Positions 29,701 to 38,047 of a stretch of DNA of 64,000 nucleotides are shown here, one piece after another. A program made the position numbers and the translations under genes. Source of the DNA: Palsa-461 sp040414865 (GTDB lineage Bacteria; Actinomycetota; Acidimicrobiia; Acidimicrobiales; RAAP-2); assembly GCA_040414865.1 (NCBI GenBank), contig JBEDUR010000133.1, forward strand, positions 1 to 64,000, given 5' to 3'. The stretch's first letter is position 1. Each line of letters begins with the position of its first letter. Under the pieces are notes generated by a model. It was not told the origin of the DNA. It made no database searches and saw only the letters and a program-made list of their open reading frames with translations.

Positions 29701-30008
29701 TGCGAATTCGAAAGGGTGACCGGGTCGTGGTCCGCTCGGGGAAGCACCGGGGCCAGCGCGGCGAGGTCGTCCGGACTGTCCCGTCGGAGAACAAGGTCGT
29801 CCTCGACGGCGTGAACGTGGCCAAGCGTCACACCAAGCCGCGGCGGGCGACGATGCAGGGCGGCATCATCGACAAGTTCATGCCCATGTCCGCCTCGGCC
29901 GTCTCGGTGTGGTGCGGGTCGCACGGGGGCCCAGCCCGGATCGGGTTCGAGGTGGACGAGCACGGCGACAAGGTGCGCGTGTGCAGGAAGTGTGGAGCGG
30001 ATCTGTGA
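29700..30008 (+). CDS. rplX: 50S ribosomal protein L24
   Basis: 102 residues, ATG sharing a base with the rplN stop. The KOW motif RIRKGDRVVVRSGKHRGQRGEV is at the N-terminus. The C-terminus has CRKCG. L24 initiates 50S assembly and sits near the tunnel exit. Confidence 0.97.
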   Translation: MRIRKGDRVVVRSGKHRGQRGEVVRTVPSENKVVLDGVNVAKRHTKPRRATMQGGIIDKFMPMSASAVSVWCGSHGGPARIGFEVDEHGDKVRVCRKCGADL

Positions 30009-30607
30009 GCGTCAACGAGACCGAAGAGCAGGGCACCCCTGCGGTCGACGGCCGCCGGCGCCCCCGGCTGAAAGAGCGATACCTGGGCGAGGTCCGGGCC
30101 GCGCTCCAGCGCGAGCTGGAGCTGGAGAATGTGATGCAGGTTCCGACCCTGGAGAAGATCGTGCTCAACATGGGCGTGGGTCGGGCGACGCAACAGCCCT
30201 CGCTCATCGAGGGGGCCCAACGCGATCTCCAGGTGATCTCGGGTCAGAAGCCCGTGGTGACCCGGGCCAAGAGGTCGATCGCCGGGTTCAAAGTCCGCGA
30301 GGGCAACCCCATCGGGGTCAAGGTGACCATCCGCGGCGATCGGGCCTGGGAGTTCCTGGACCGGTTGATCAGCATCACCATTCCCAGGGTGCGCGACTTC
30401 AGGGGGCTCTCGCCGCGCGCGTTCGACGGGAAGGGCAACTACAGCTTCGGTGTCACCGAGCAGCTGATCTTCCCCGAGATCAACTACGACCGGATCGATT
30501 CGGTCAGAGGCATGGACATCACCATCGTGACCACCGCCAACAACGACGACGAGGGACGGGAGTTCCTCCGGGCGTTTGGCTTCCCCTTCCGACAGGAGAC
30601 TCGATAG
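30005..30607 (+). CDS. rplE: 50S ribosomal protein L5
   Basis: 200 residues from the GTG at 30005, overlapping the rplX stop. An acidic, polar 20-residue lead precedes the family start PRLKERYLGEVR. VPTLEKIVLNMGVG and RGMDITIVTTANNDDEGREFL identify L5, which carries 5S rRNA and contacts the P-site tRNA. Confidence 0.97.
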   Translation: MSVNETEEQGTPAVDGRRRPRLKERYLGEVRAALQRELELENVMQVPTLEKIVLNMGVGRATQQPSLIEGAQRDLQVISGQKPVVTRAKRSIAGFKVREGNPIGVKVTIRGDRAWEFLDRLISITIPRVRDFRGLSPRAFDGKGNYSFGVTEQLIFPEINYDRIDSVRGMDITIVTTANNDDEGREFLRAFGFPFRQETR

Positions 30608-30612
30608 ACAAC

Positions 30613-30798
30613 ATGGCGAAGAAGGCACTCATCCAAAAGCAGCAGCGGATCCCGAAGTTCAAGGTACGGGCCTACACCCGGTGCCAGCGGTGTGGGCGGC
30701 CCAAGGCCGTCTTCCGTAAGTTCGGTCTGTGCCGAATCTGCCTGCGGACGATGGTGCACGCCGGCGAGGTGCCGGGCGTGACCAAGTCGAGCTGGTAG
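30613..30798 (+). CDS. rpsZ: 30S ribosomal protein S14, zinc-binding type
   Basis: 61 residues, the short form of S14. Four cysteines in CQRC and CRIC bind zinc. MAKKALIQKQQRIPKFKVRAYTRC is characteristic. The short zinc form is the constitutive copy in many actinobacteria; a zinc-independent paralogue, if any, is not in this window. Confidence 0.97.
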   Translation: MAKKALIQKQQRIPKFKVRAYTRCQRCGRPKAVFRKFGLCRICLRTMVHAGEVPGVTKSSW

Positions 30799-30809
30799 GA
30801 GGTGCCGTC

Positions 30810-31214
30810 ATGACCATGACCGACCCCATCGCCGACATGCTGACCCGGATTCGCAACGCCAACTCGGCCCAGTTCGACACGGTGAAGATGCCGGGGTCGA
30901 AGGTGAAGGAGGCGCTGGCGGCCATCCTGGAGAAGGAGGGCTACATCGCCGGGTACTCGGTTTCGTCGAGCACCGAGCGGCCGGGGTCCACCCTCGAGAT
31001 CACCATGAAGTACGCCCAGAACCGAACCCGAACGATCGCCGGTCTCAAGCGGGTGTCGAAGCCGGGACTGCGCATCTACGCCCGCGCCGACCGGATCCCC
31101 CGGGTCCTTGGCGGCGTCGGGGTCGCGGTCGTCTCGACCAGCCACGGCCTGATGACCGACCGCGAGGCGCGCCAGCACCACCTCGGCGGGGAGGTGCTCT
31201 GCTATGTCTGGTGA
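30810..31214 (+). CDS. rpsH: 30S ribosomal protein S8
   Basis: 134 residues from the ATG at 30810, after a good GGAGG. MTDPIADMLTRIRNAN and the C-terminal LGGVGVAVVSTSHGLMTDREARQHHLGGEVLCYVW identify S8, which binds helix 21 of 16S rRNA and represses the spc operon in E. coli. Confidence 0.97.
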   Translation: MTMTDPIADMLTRIRNANSAQFDTVKMPGSKVKEALAAILEKEGYIAGYSVSSSTERPGSTLEITMKYAQNRTRTIAGLKRVSKPGLRIYARADRIPRVLGGVGVAVVSTSHGLMTDREARQHHLGGEVLCYVW

Positions 31215-31271
31215 TCGAGCGGCACGCGGCGCGTGGCGCGCCGCCCACCCACTGTTTGGGGAGGTGCGCTG

Positions 31272-31808
31272 ATGTCGCGGGTTGGACGGACACCCATCGC
31301 GGTGCCGGCTGAGGTGGCCGTCACCCTGGAGGACCGCTCGGTGAAGGTCGAAGGGCCGCAGGGCACCCTGGTGCGTTCGCTGCCGGCTGAGATCACCGTC
31401 AGCCGGGACGGCGACGTGCTGAACGTCACGCGGCCCGACGACGAGCGCACGAACCGGGCTCTGCACGGGCTCACCAGGACCTTGGTCGCCAACATGGTGA
31501 CGGGGGTGACCGCTGGCTTCGCCAAGGAGCTCGAGATCGTGGGTGTCGGCTATCGGGCCACCGCTCAGGGAACGGCCATCGAGCTCAGTCTGGGGTTCTC
31601 CCACCCGGTGCGGGTGGAAGCCCCCGAGGGGATCAGCTTCGAGGTCCCCATGCCGACCCGGATCGTCGTGCGGGGGATCGACAAGGAGAAGGTCGGCCAG
31701 GTTGCCGCGGAGATCCGCGCCATCCGCAAGCCCGAGCCCTACAAGGGCAAGGGGGTGCGGTACGCCGGTGAACGAGTGGTACGCAAGGCCGGGAAGGCGG
31801 CGAAGTGA
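31272..31808 (+). CDS. rplF: 50S ribosomal protein L6
   Basis: 178 residues from the ATG at 31272, giving the family start MSRVGRTPIAVP. It ends with the L6 signature PEPYKGKGVRYAGERVVRKAGK. L6 lies near the sarcin-ricin loop. The stop overlaps the rplR GTG. Confidence 0.97.
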   Translation: MSRVGRTPIAVPAEVAVTLEDRSVKVEGPQGTLVRSLPAEITVSRDGDVLNVTRPDDERTNRALHGLTRTLVANMVTGVTAGFAKELEIVGVGYRATAQGTAIELSLGFSHPVRVEAPEGISFEVPMPTRIVVRGIDKEKVGQVAAEIRAIRKPEPYKGKGVRYAGERVVRKAGKAAK

Positions 31809-32182
31809 GCTCTGGAGCAGCCACCATGCGGCGCCTTCGTATCCGCAGGCACGCCCGGGTCCGGGACAAGGTCGTGGGCACCGCCGAGCGGCCGCGCCTG
31901 GCCGTCAGCCGCTCGCATCGCCACATCTCGGCCCAGATCATCGATGACGACGCCGCCCGTACGCTGGTCGCGGCTTCGAGCGTCGAGGCGGACCTGCGCC
32001 GGGCGCTCGGTGCCGGGGGTGGCGGCAACGTCGCCGGCGCCGAAGCCGTCGGCAAGCTGCTGGCCGACCGGGCCAAGCAGGTCGGGATCAACCGGGTCGT
32101 GTTCGACCGGGGCGGCTTCGCCTACCACGGGCGGGTGGCCGCGCTGGCCGACGCCGCCCGAGCCGAGGGACTGGAGTTCTGA
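31805..32182 (+). CDS. rplR: 50S ribosomal protein L18
   Basis: 125 residues from a GTG overlapping the rplF stop; an ATG seven codons later (MRRLRIRRHARVRDKV) is the alternative start. RPRLAVSRSHRHISAQIIDD and the ending FDRGGFAYHGRVAALADAARAEGLEF are L18, which binds 5S rRNA. Confidence 0.96.
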   Translation: MSSGAATMRRLRIRRHARVRDKVVGTAERPRLAVSRSHRHISAQIIDDDAARTLVAASSVEADLRRALGAGGGGNVAGAEAVGKLLADRAKQVGINRVVFDRGGFAYHGRVAALADAARAEGLEF

Positions 32183-32731
32183 GTGCCGGAGACCCAATAC
32201 GAGGAACGCACCATCAGAGTGAACCGGGTGGCCAAGGTGGTCAAAGGCGGCCGGCGGTTCTCCTTCACGGCGCTCATGGTGGTCGGGGATGGCAACGGCC
32301 GGGTCGGGCTGGGCTACGGCAAGGCCAAAGAGGCCGGCCTGGCCGTCCAGAAGGGGATCGAAGAGGCTCGCAAGAACGTCTTTGAGGTCGCGCTGGCCGG
32401 GTCCACCATCATGCACCCGGTCATCGGCGAGAGCGGGGCCGGCCGGGTCATGCTCAAGCCGGCTGCGCCCGGAACCGGGGTGATCGCCGGGGGCGCGGCG
32501 CGCCACATCCTCGAGATGGCCGGCATCCGTGACGTCCTGGCCAAGTCGCTGGGCTCCTCCAACGGCATCAACGTGGCCCATGCGACCATCGCCGGCCTGC
32601 GGAGTCTCCGCCGGCCCGACGAGATCGCCAGCCTGCGCGGCAAGCAACCCGACGAGGTCGTCCCCGGCGGCGTGCTGCAGTCCTTCCGTGAGCGCCGTCG
32701 CGAGAGCGAGCTTCTGGCGGAGGGAGGCTGA
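32183..32731 (+). CDS. rpsE: 30S ribosomal protein S5
   Basis: 182 residues from a GTG directly abutting the rplR stop. VVKGGRRFSFTALMVVGDGNGRVGLGYGKA is the double-stranded-RNA-like domain; GSSNGINVAHAT follows. S5 works with S4 in accuracy and mRNA entry and is the spectinomycin-resistance protein; the loop around VVKGGRRF is wild type. Confidence 0.97.
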   Translation: MPETQYEERTIRVNRVAKVVKGGRRFSFTALMVVGDGNGRVGLGYGKAKEAGLAVQKGIEEARKNVFEVALAGSTIMHPVIGESGAGRVMLKPAAPGTGVIAGGAARHILEMAGIRDVLAKSLGSSNGINVAHATIAGLRSLRRPDEIASLRGKQPDEVVPGGVLQSFRERRRESELLAEGG

Positions 32732-32733
32732 GG

Positions 32734-32949
32734 ATGCCCCCGCGCACAAGCCCGGCGCCGGGTGACCGGACGCTGCGGGTGAGACAGGTCCGATCGGCCA
32801 TCGGGGCCAAGCCCAAGCACCGTGGGACACTGCGCGCCCTCGGGCTCCGCGGGATCGGCCAGGTGAACGATCTTCCCGACCGTCCTGAGATCCGCGGGAT
32901 GCTGGCTCGGGTCCCGCACCTGGTGCAGGTCGAGGAGGTAACGCGATGA
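32734..32949 (+). CDS. rpmD: 50S ribosomal protein L30
   Basis: 71 residues. The core RVRQVRSAIGAKPKHRGTLRALGLRGIGQ is typical; about 12 extra residues precede it. The stop overlaps the rplO ATG (ATGA). Confidence 0.95.
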   Translation: MPPRTSPAPGDRTLRVRQVRSAIGAKPKHRGTLRALGLRGIGQVNDLPDRPEIRGMLARVPHLVQVEEVTR

Positions 32950-33434
32950 AGCTGCACGAGATCTCGTCACCGTCGGGATCCCGGCGCGCCCGCCAGCGGG
33001 TGGGCCGCGGCATCGCCGGCCGGCGCGGGAAAACGGCCGGCCGGGGGATGAAGGGCCAGGGGGCCCGGGACACCATCCCGCTCGGCTTCGAGGGGGGTCA
33101 GCTCCCCCTCATGCAACGGATCCCCAAGTTGCGAGGGTTCAAGAACCCGTTCCGGGTGGCCTACACCCCGGTCAACCTGGACGCGATCGAGGCACTGGCC
33201 GTCGACGAGGTGACTCCGGAGGTCCTGGTGGCGGCCGGACACCTGCGCAAGGGGGCCATGGTCAAGGTGCTGGGCCGAGGGCAGCTCTCGCGGGCGGTCC
33301 GGGTCAGCGCGCATGCCTTTTCGAAGAGCGCGCAGGACGCGATCGTGGCTGCCGGAGGTAGCGTCGAGCAGGTTCGGCCGCCGTTTGGAGGCGGCAGGCC
33401 GCCGGCCCGAGGCAATGCCCTGACCAACCGGTAG
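32946..33434 (+). CDS. rplO: 50S ribosomal protein L15
   Basis: 162 residues. MKLHEISSPSGSRRARQRVGRG and GRRGKTAGRGMKGQGAR form the Gly/Arg-rich N-terminal arm that penetrates 23S rRNA; GFEGGQLPLMQRIPKLRGF follows. The C-terminus has a short Gly/Arg/Pro extension after QVRPPFGG. Coupled to rpmD. Confidence 0.97.
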   Translation: MKLHEISSPSGSRRARQRVGRGIAGRRGKTAGRGMKGQGARDTIPLGFEGGQLPLMQRIPKLRGFKNPFRVAYTPVNLDAIEALAVDEVTPEVLVAAGHLRKGAMVKVLGRGQLSRAVRVSAHAFSKSAQDAIVAAGGSVEQVRPPFGGGRPPARGNALTNR

Positions 33435-33464
33435 GCATCGGCCGCCGCCGAAGCGAAGGGAACC

Positions 33465-34751
33465 ATGCTCAGCAGACTCGGCAACATCTTCCGGGTACCG
33501 GACCTGCGCAACAAGGTGGTGTTCACCTTGTTCATCATCGCCCTCTACCAGTTGGGGGCAAACGTCCCGGTGCCCGGGGTCAGCTTCTCCGCCGTCCAGC
33601 AGCTCCAGCACCAGGCCGGCTCCTCGGGCGTGCTCGGGTTCCTCAACCTGTTCTCGGGCGGCGCCCTCGTGCGGCTGGCCATCTTCGGTCTGGGCGTCAT
33701 GCCCTACATCACCGCCTCGATCATCATCCAGCTGCTGACCACGGTGATCCCCAAGCTCGAGGAGTGGCGGGACCAGGGGGCGGTCGGCCAGAAGAAGATC
33801 ACCCAGACGACCCGGTACCTGACCGTCGCCCTGGCACTGATGCAGTCGACCGGCCTGGTCTACGCCTTCCACGGACACGACCAGAGCCTGCTCGGCGTGT
33901 CCATCGACCTCATCCCGAGGTTCAGCGTGCCCCTCGCCGCTTTCATGGTCCTGTGCCTGACGGCGGGGACCGCCTTCGTCATGTGGTTGGCCGAGCTCAT
34001 CACCCAGCGGGGCATCGGCCAGGGGATGTCAATCCTCATCTTCGCCAACGTGGTGGCCTCCATCCCCGCCGGGGGCAAGGCCATCTACCAGGAGGGCGGG
34101 GCAGGCAAGTTCATCACCATCCTGGCCGTCTCGATCATCCTGCTCGTCGTCATCGTCTTCATGGACCAGGGCCAGCGGCGGATACCGGTCACCTTCGCCA
34201 AGCGCGTGGTCGGGCGGCGCATGTACGGCGGGTCGAGCACCTACATCCCGCTCAAGGTGAACCAGTCGGGCGTGATCCCGATCATCTTCGCCAGCTCGGT
34301 TCTCTACATCCCGGTGCTGTTCTCCAACGTCATCCCCTGGCACGGGTTCCAGAATTTCGTCCGCACCAACATCCAGCCGACGGCCACGATCTACATCGGC
34401 CTGTACTTCCTCCTGATCCTGGCCTTCACCTTCTTCTACGTCTACGTCGCTTTCGACCCGCACCAGCAGGCCGACATCATCCGAAAGCAGGGCGGATTCG
34501 TGCCGGGGATCCGCCCCGGGCCCCCGACCGAGCGGTACTTCGCCCACATCCTGAGCCGGATCACCGTGGTCGGGGCGGCCTTCCTCGGGATCGTGGCGGT
34601 GGTCCCCTCCTTGCTCATGTCCCTATGGCACCTGAACGCGTTCCCCTTCTACGGCACGACGCTGCTCATCGCGGTCGGCGTGGCCCTGGAGACCATGCGC
34701 CAGATCGACAGCCAGCTGATGATGCGGAACTACGAGGGCTTCCTCAAGTAG
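33465..34751 (+). CDS. secY: Protein translocase subunit SecY
   Basis: 428 residues with about ten hydrophobic segments. DLRNKVVFTLFIIALYQLGANVPVPGV starts TM1, NLFSGGALVRLAIFGLGVMPYITASI covers the TM2 region, and PGIRPGPPTERYF is the cytosolic loop that receives the ribosome and SecA. It forms the Sec channel with SecE (4666-4962). Confidence 0.98.
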   Translation: MLSRLGNIFRVPDLRNKVVFTLFIIALYQLGANVPVPGVSFSAVQQLQHQAGSSGVLGFLNLFSGGALVRLAIFGLGVMPYITASIIIQLLTTVIPKLEEWRDQGAVGQKKITQTTRYLTVALALMQSTGLVYAFHGHDQSLLGVSIDLIPRFSVPLAAFMVLCLTAGTAFVMWLAELITQRGIGQGMSILIFANVVASIPAGGKAIYQEGGAGKFITILAVSIILLVVIVFMDQGQRRIPVTFAKRVVGRRMYGGSSTYIPLKVNQSGVIPIIFASSVLYIPVLFSNVIPWHGFQNFVRTNIQPTATIYIGLYFLLILAFTFFYVYVAFDPHQQADIIRKQGGFVPGIRPGPPTERYFAHILSRITVVGAAFLGIVAVVPSLLMSLWHLNAFPFYGTTLLIAVGVALETMRQIDSQLMMRNYEGFLK

Positions 34752-34755
34752 ACGC

Positions 34756-35445
34756 GTGGTCTCCGGCATCCGACTCGTGGTCCTCGGCAAGCAGGGGGCC
34801 GGCAAGGGAACCCAGGCGACGCGGCTCTCCCACCACTACGTGGTGCCGCAGGTCTCCACCGGTGACATGTTGCGGGCCGCGGTGAAGTCGCGCACCGACC
34901 TGGGCCGGCGGGCCCAGGAGCTGATGGACCAGGGCGAGCTGGTCCCCGACGAGCTCATCATGGAGATGGTGGGGGAGCGCCTGGCCCGGGCCGACGCCCG
35001 GTCCCGGGGGTTCGTCCTCGATGGGGCGCCCCGCACCCTGCCCCAGGCCAAGAGGCTCGACGAGATCCTGGCCCCCGGCACCCTGGACCTGGTCATCGAC
35101 CTCGACGTGCCCACCCAGGTGGTCATGCGTCGCCTGGCCTCCCGTCGGGTGTGCGTGGACTGCGGGACCAACTACTCGGTGTCCCAGCCCCCGCTCATTC
35201 GGGGCATCTGCGACATCTGCGGTGGCGAGGTGATCCAACGGGAGGACGACACCGAGGACGCCATCCAGCGGCGCCTCGAGCTCTACCAGCGCCAGACCAA
35301 GCCCCTCCTCGACTTCTATACCCAGGCCAACCTGCTGGCGCGGGTGAGCGGCTCGGGTTCGCCCGACGTGGTGACCAATCGGGCCATTCGGGTCGTCGAC
35401 GCTGCCTTGGCGGGCCGGGGCCGGCCGCCGTCGGCGGGGCTCTGA
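34756..35445 (+). CDS. adk: Adenylate kinase, zinc-LID type
   Basis: 229 residues from a GTG 4 bases after secY. P-loop GKQGAGKGTQA; the AMP-binding region reads FVLDGAPRT where most enzymes have GFPRT. The LID domain has two CxxC pairs (CVDC near residue 132, CDIC near 153), the structural zinc form. It interconverts AMP, ADP and ATP. The secY-adk-map order is standard. The last 10 residues are a Gly/Arg/Pro tail. Confidence 0.97.
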   Translation: MVSGIRLVVLGKQGAGKGTQATRLSHHYVVPQVSTGDMLRAAVKSRTDLGRRAQELMDQGELVPDELIMEMVGERLARADARSRGFVLDGAPRTLPQAKRLDEILAPGTLDLVIDLDVPTQVVMRRLASRRVCVDCGTNYSVSQPPLIRGICDICGGEVIQREDDTEDAIQRRLELYQRQTKPLLDFYTQANLLARVSGSGSPDVVTNRAIRVVDAALAGRGRPPSAGL

Positions 35446-36191
35446 TGCGACGCAATGCCGCCGAGCTGGCCAAGATGCGCCGGGCCGGCCGCGTCGTGGC
35501 CGAGATGCACGCGGTGGCTCGGGAGATCGCCAAGCCCGGGGTGACCACGGCCGAGATCGACGCCGCCGCCCGGGCGGTGCTCGAGCGCCGCGGAGCGAGG
35601 TCCAACTTCTTGCACTACGGGCATCCCCCTTTCCCGGCGGTGATCTGCACCTCGCGCAACGCCAAGATCGTCCACGGCATCCCCGGCGGAGAGGTCCTCG
35701 AGGACGGCGACATCCTCTCGGTCGACTGTGGCGCGATCGTCGAGGGCTACCACGGGGACGCAGCCTTCACCATGGGCATCGGGCAAGTCTCGGCCGAGGC
35801 GATGCGCCTGATCGAGGTGACCGAGGCATCGCTGTGGGCCGGCATCGAGCAGATGACCGCCGGCAACCGCCTGCACGAGATCGGCCGGGCCGTGCAGAAG
35901 CGGGCCGAGGCGGCCGGCTTCTCGGTGGTGCGCGAGTACGTCGGCCACGCCATCGGCACGGCCATGCACGAGCAGCCGCAGGTGCCCAACTACTGGCCGG
36001 GGACCCCGGGGCCGACGCTCAAGTCGGGCATGGTCTACGCGGTGGAGCCGATGGTCAACGCCGGCGGGCCCGAGACCCGGCTGCTCGAGGACCAGTGGAC
36101 GGTGGTGACCGCCGACGGCTCGCTCTCCGCCCATTTCGAGCACACGATCGCGGTGACCGCCGATGGGCCGGAGGTGTTCACGGTCCCCTGA
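35445..36191 (+). CDS. map: Methionine aminopeptidase, type I
   Basis: 248 residues from the ATG at 35445, which shares a base with the adk stop. Metal ligands are visible in order: the two Asp residues of SVDCGAIVEGYHGDAAFT, the His of YVGHAIGTAMHE, and the Glu residues of YAVEPMV and SAHFEHTIAV. There is no N-terminal zinc finger (type Ia). It removes initiator methionine from nascent proteins. Confidence 0.97.
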   Translation: MRRNAAELAKMRRAGRVVAEMHAVAREIAKPGVTTAEIDAAARAVLERRGARSNFLHYGHPPFPAVICTSRNAKIVHGIPGGEVLEDGDILSVDCGAIVEGYHGDAAFTMGIGQVSAEAMRLIEVTEASLWAGIEQMTAGNRLHEIGRAVQKRAEAAGFSVVREYVGHAIGTAMHEQPQVPNYWPGTPGPTLKSGMVYAVEPMVNAGGPETRLLEDQWTVVTADGSLSAHFEHTIAVTADGPEVFTVP

Positions 36192-36239
36192 TCCCGCCCC
36201 GGGCGGGCGGGGTCGGCCGCAGGGGGCCATACTCGGACG

Positions 36240-37016
36240 ATGGATGATCACGTCCGTTACGAGCTCGACGGCCACGTCGCTACCATCACCTACGACCGCC
36301 CCGAAGCACTCAACGCCGTCAACGCCGAGGTCCGCCGGGGACTGAACGATGCCTTCACCCGGTTCCGGGAGGAGGAGGAGGCCTGGGTGGCCATCGTGAC
36401 CGGAGCCGGCCGGGCCTTCTGCGGCGGCGCCGACCTGCGCGGCGGCGGCGGGTCCACCGGCGAGTTCAAGGGGACCTTCTGGGAGAAGCCGACCGCCAAC
36501 TCGTTCGAGAGCGGCTGGGAGATCTTCAAGCCGGTGATCGCCGCGGTCAACGGGCTGTGCCTCGGGTACGGGCTCACCTTGGTGACGTGGTGCGACTTCG
36601 TCATCGCCAGTGACCGGGCCGAGTTCGGCTTCCCCGAGGTCCGGCTGGGCGTGCCGACGATCGTCGGCGCCATCCGCCTGCCCCAGCGGATCAACTGGCA
36701 GTACGCGATGGAGCTCTTGCTCACCGGAGAGCGGATCAGCGCCGAACGTGCCCACGAGATCGGCTTGGTGGGCTGGGTGGTCGAGCACGATCGGTTGCTC
36801 GGCGAGGCCCGGGCCCTGGCCGACCGGCTCCTGGCGGCTGCACCGCTGGCTGCTCGGACGGTGAAAGAGATGGCGGTGCGATCCCGCTCCCTCGCCGACA
36901 CCGAGGCCATCCGGTTCGGCGAGACCATGCGCAAGGTCACCGGCGCGACCGAGGACGCGCGGGAAGGCGGGCGCGCCTTCGCCGAGGGGCGGCCGCCGGA
37001 GTGGAAGGGACGCTGA
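36240..37016 (+). CDS. Enoyl-CoA hydratase/isomerase family protein
   Basis: 258 residues, the normal crotonase length. The oxyanion-hole segments are AFCGGADLRGG and VNGLCLGYG; FGFPEVRLGVP carries the first catalytic Glu seen in hydratases. The acyl-CoA substrate is unknown. It lies 48 bases after map on the same strand, so read-through is possible. It starts the second non-ribosomal block, which separates map from infA. Confidence 0.85.
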   Translation: MDDHVRYELDGHVATITYDRPEALNAVNAEVRRGLNDAFTRFREEEEAWVAIVTGAGRAFCGGADLRGGGGSTGEFKGTFWEKPTANSFESGWEIFKPVIAAVNGLCLGYGLTLVTWCDFVIASDRAEFGFPEVRLGVPTIVGAIRLPQRINWQYAMELLLTGERISAERAHEIGLVGWVVEHDRLLGEARALADRLLAAAPLAARTVKEMAVRSRSLADTEAIRFGETMRKVTGATEDAREGGRAFAEGRPPEWKGR

Positions 37017-37023
37017 GGATCGC

Positions 37024-37929
37024 TTAGAGGCCGAGCGACAGACCGAGACTGCCTTCGAAGTAGCCCACCGAGGCGGCCTCGTAGGCGAAGGGGAAGTCGG
37101 CCCCGGTCTGCTCGGCCAACCGGTGGGCCCGCGGCAGGAAGGCCCGGGCGAGGGCGACGTAGCCGTCGATGACCGAGTCGATGGTCGCCTCGAGTGGTGG
37201 AAGCGACGTCAGCAGGGCCAGCTGTTCCTCGGTGAGGTACCCGCGCAGCCGCTTGGTGAACGGGAACGGGTTGCCGGCGATGTGCTCGGTGGTGGTGGTC
37301 CAGCCCTGCTCGGCCAGCAGCAGCCCGACCAGATCGATGTCCCGGACCACGATGACCCCGTTGGAGCCGGGGATGACCTCGTCCCGGCCGACCACCGAGA
37401 CCATGTTGCCCAGCATGTACAAGAAGTGCTCCACCCGGGCCAGCGGGAAGAACGGGTCCTGCCTGCGGCTCGGCCGGGGCACCGGAGCATCGGGCAGGAT
37501 CCCGGCTTTGTCGACCAACGGGATCATGCCCTCGACTCGCCCCGGGTCGACGTCGGCGGCAGGGTGAAAGACGACGTCGAAGTGCAGCCACTCCGGGGTG
37601 ATGCACACCCCCCCGATCCCGAAGCCGAACGGCTGGACGTGGGCGAGCGGAGCGATGGCGTCGACGACCCTCCTCCAGCCGGCCCGGAGGTCGTCCACTG
37701 CGGCGTCGTCGACGACGCACTGCAGATCGACGTCGCTCCAGGGGTCACCGGTCCCGAGCGCGAATCCGCCGACCAGGTAGGCCGCCAGGATGCGCGGGTC
37801 GGTGGCGAAGACCTCGGTGGCCCGGGCGATCAGCCGCTCCTGCGGCGCCGTCGTCGCCCGGCCGATCCCCGTGAGCGGGTACCGAGCATCGTCGTCCTGT
37901 TGCTCAAGCCCCAAGCGTCGGCCGGCCAC
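37024..37929 (-). CDS. Nucleotidyltransferase-domain protein
   Basis: 301 residues from a GTG at 37929. LVGGFALGTGDPWSDVDLQCVVDD (around residues 52-75) is the GS/GG-x9-DxD motif of the polymerase-beta-like nucleotidyltransferase superfamily; Asp66 and Asp68 would bind metal. The rest is helical and resembles DUF4111/aminoglycoside-type or minimal NTases only loosely. The substrate is unknown. It may be a small-molecule-modifying or antitoxin-type enzyme, but no toxin partner is adjacent. It converges on the crotonase 7 bases away. Confidence 0.65.
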   Translation of the reverse strand: MAGRRLGLEQQDDDARYPLTGIGRATTAPQERLIARATEVFATDPRILAAYLVGGFALGTGDPWSDVDLQCVVDDAAVDDLRAGWRRVVDAIAPLAHVQPFGFGIGGVCITPEWLHFDVVFHPAADVDPGRVEGMIPLVDKAGILPDAPVPRPSRRQDPFFPLARVEHFLYMLGNMVSVVGRDEVIPGSNGVIVVRDIDLVGLLLAEQGWTTTTEHIAGNPFPFTKRLRGYLTEEQLALLTSLPPLEATIDSVIDGYVALARAFLPRAHRLAEQTGADFPFAYEAASVGYFEGSLGLSLGL

Positions 37930-38047
37930 TCTCGTCGTTCTATCCAGAAGCCGGCGAGGGCGTCGAATCGCGGACGCCGGCAGCGGGTCGCCGTGCGCCG
38001 GTTGGATCGCCCGGCCTGAGCCGGCCCCCAGGGGGGTGAGGACCGGC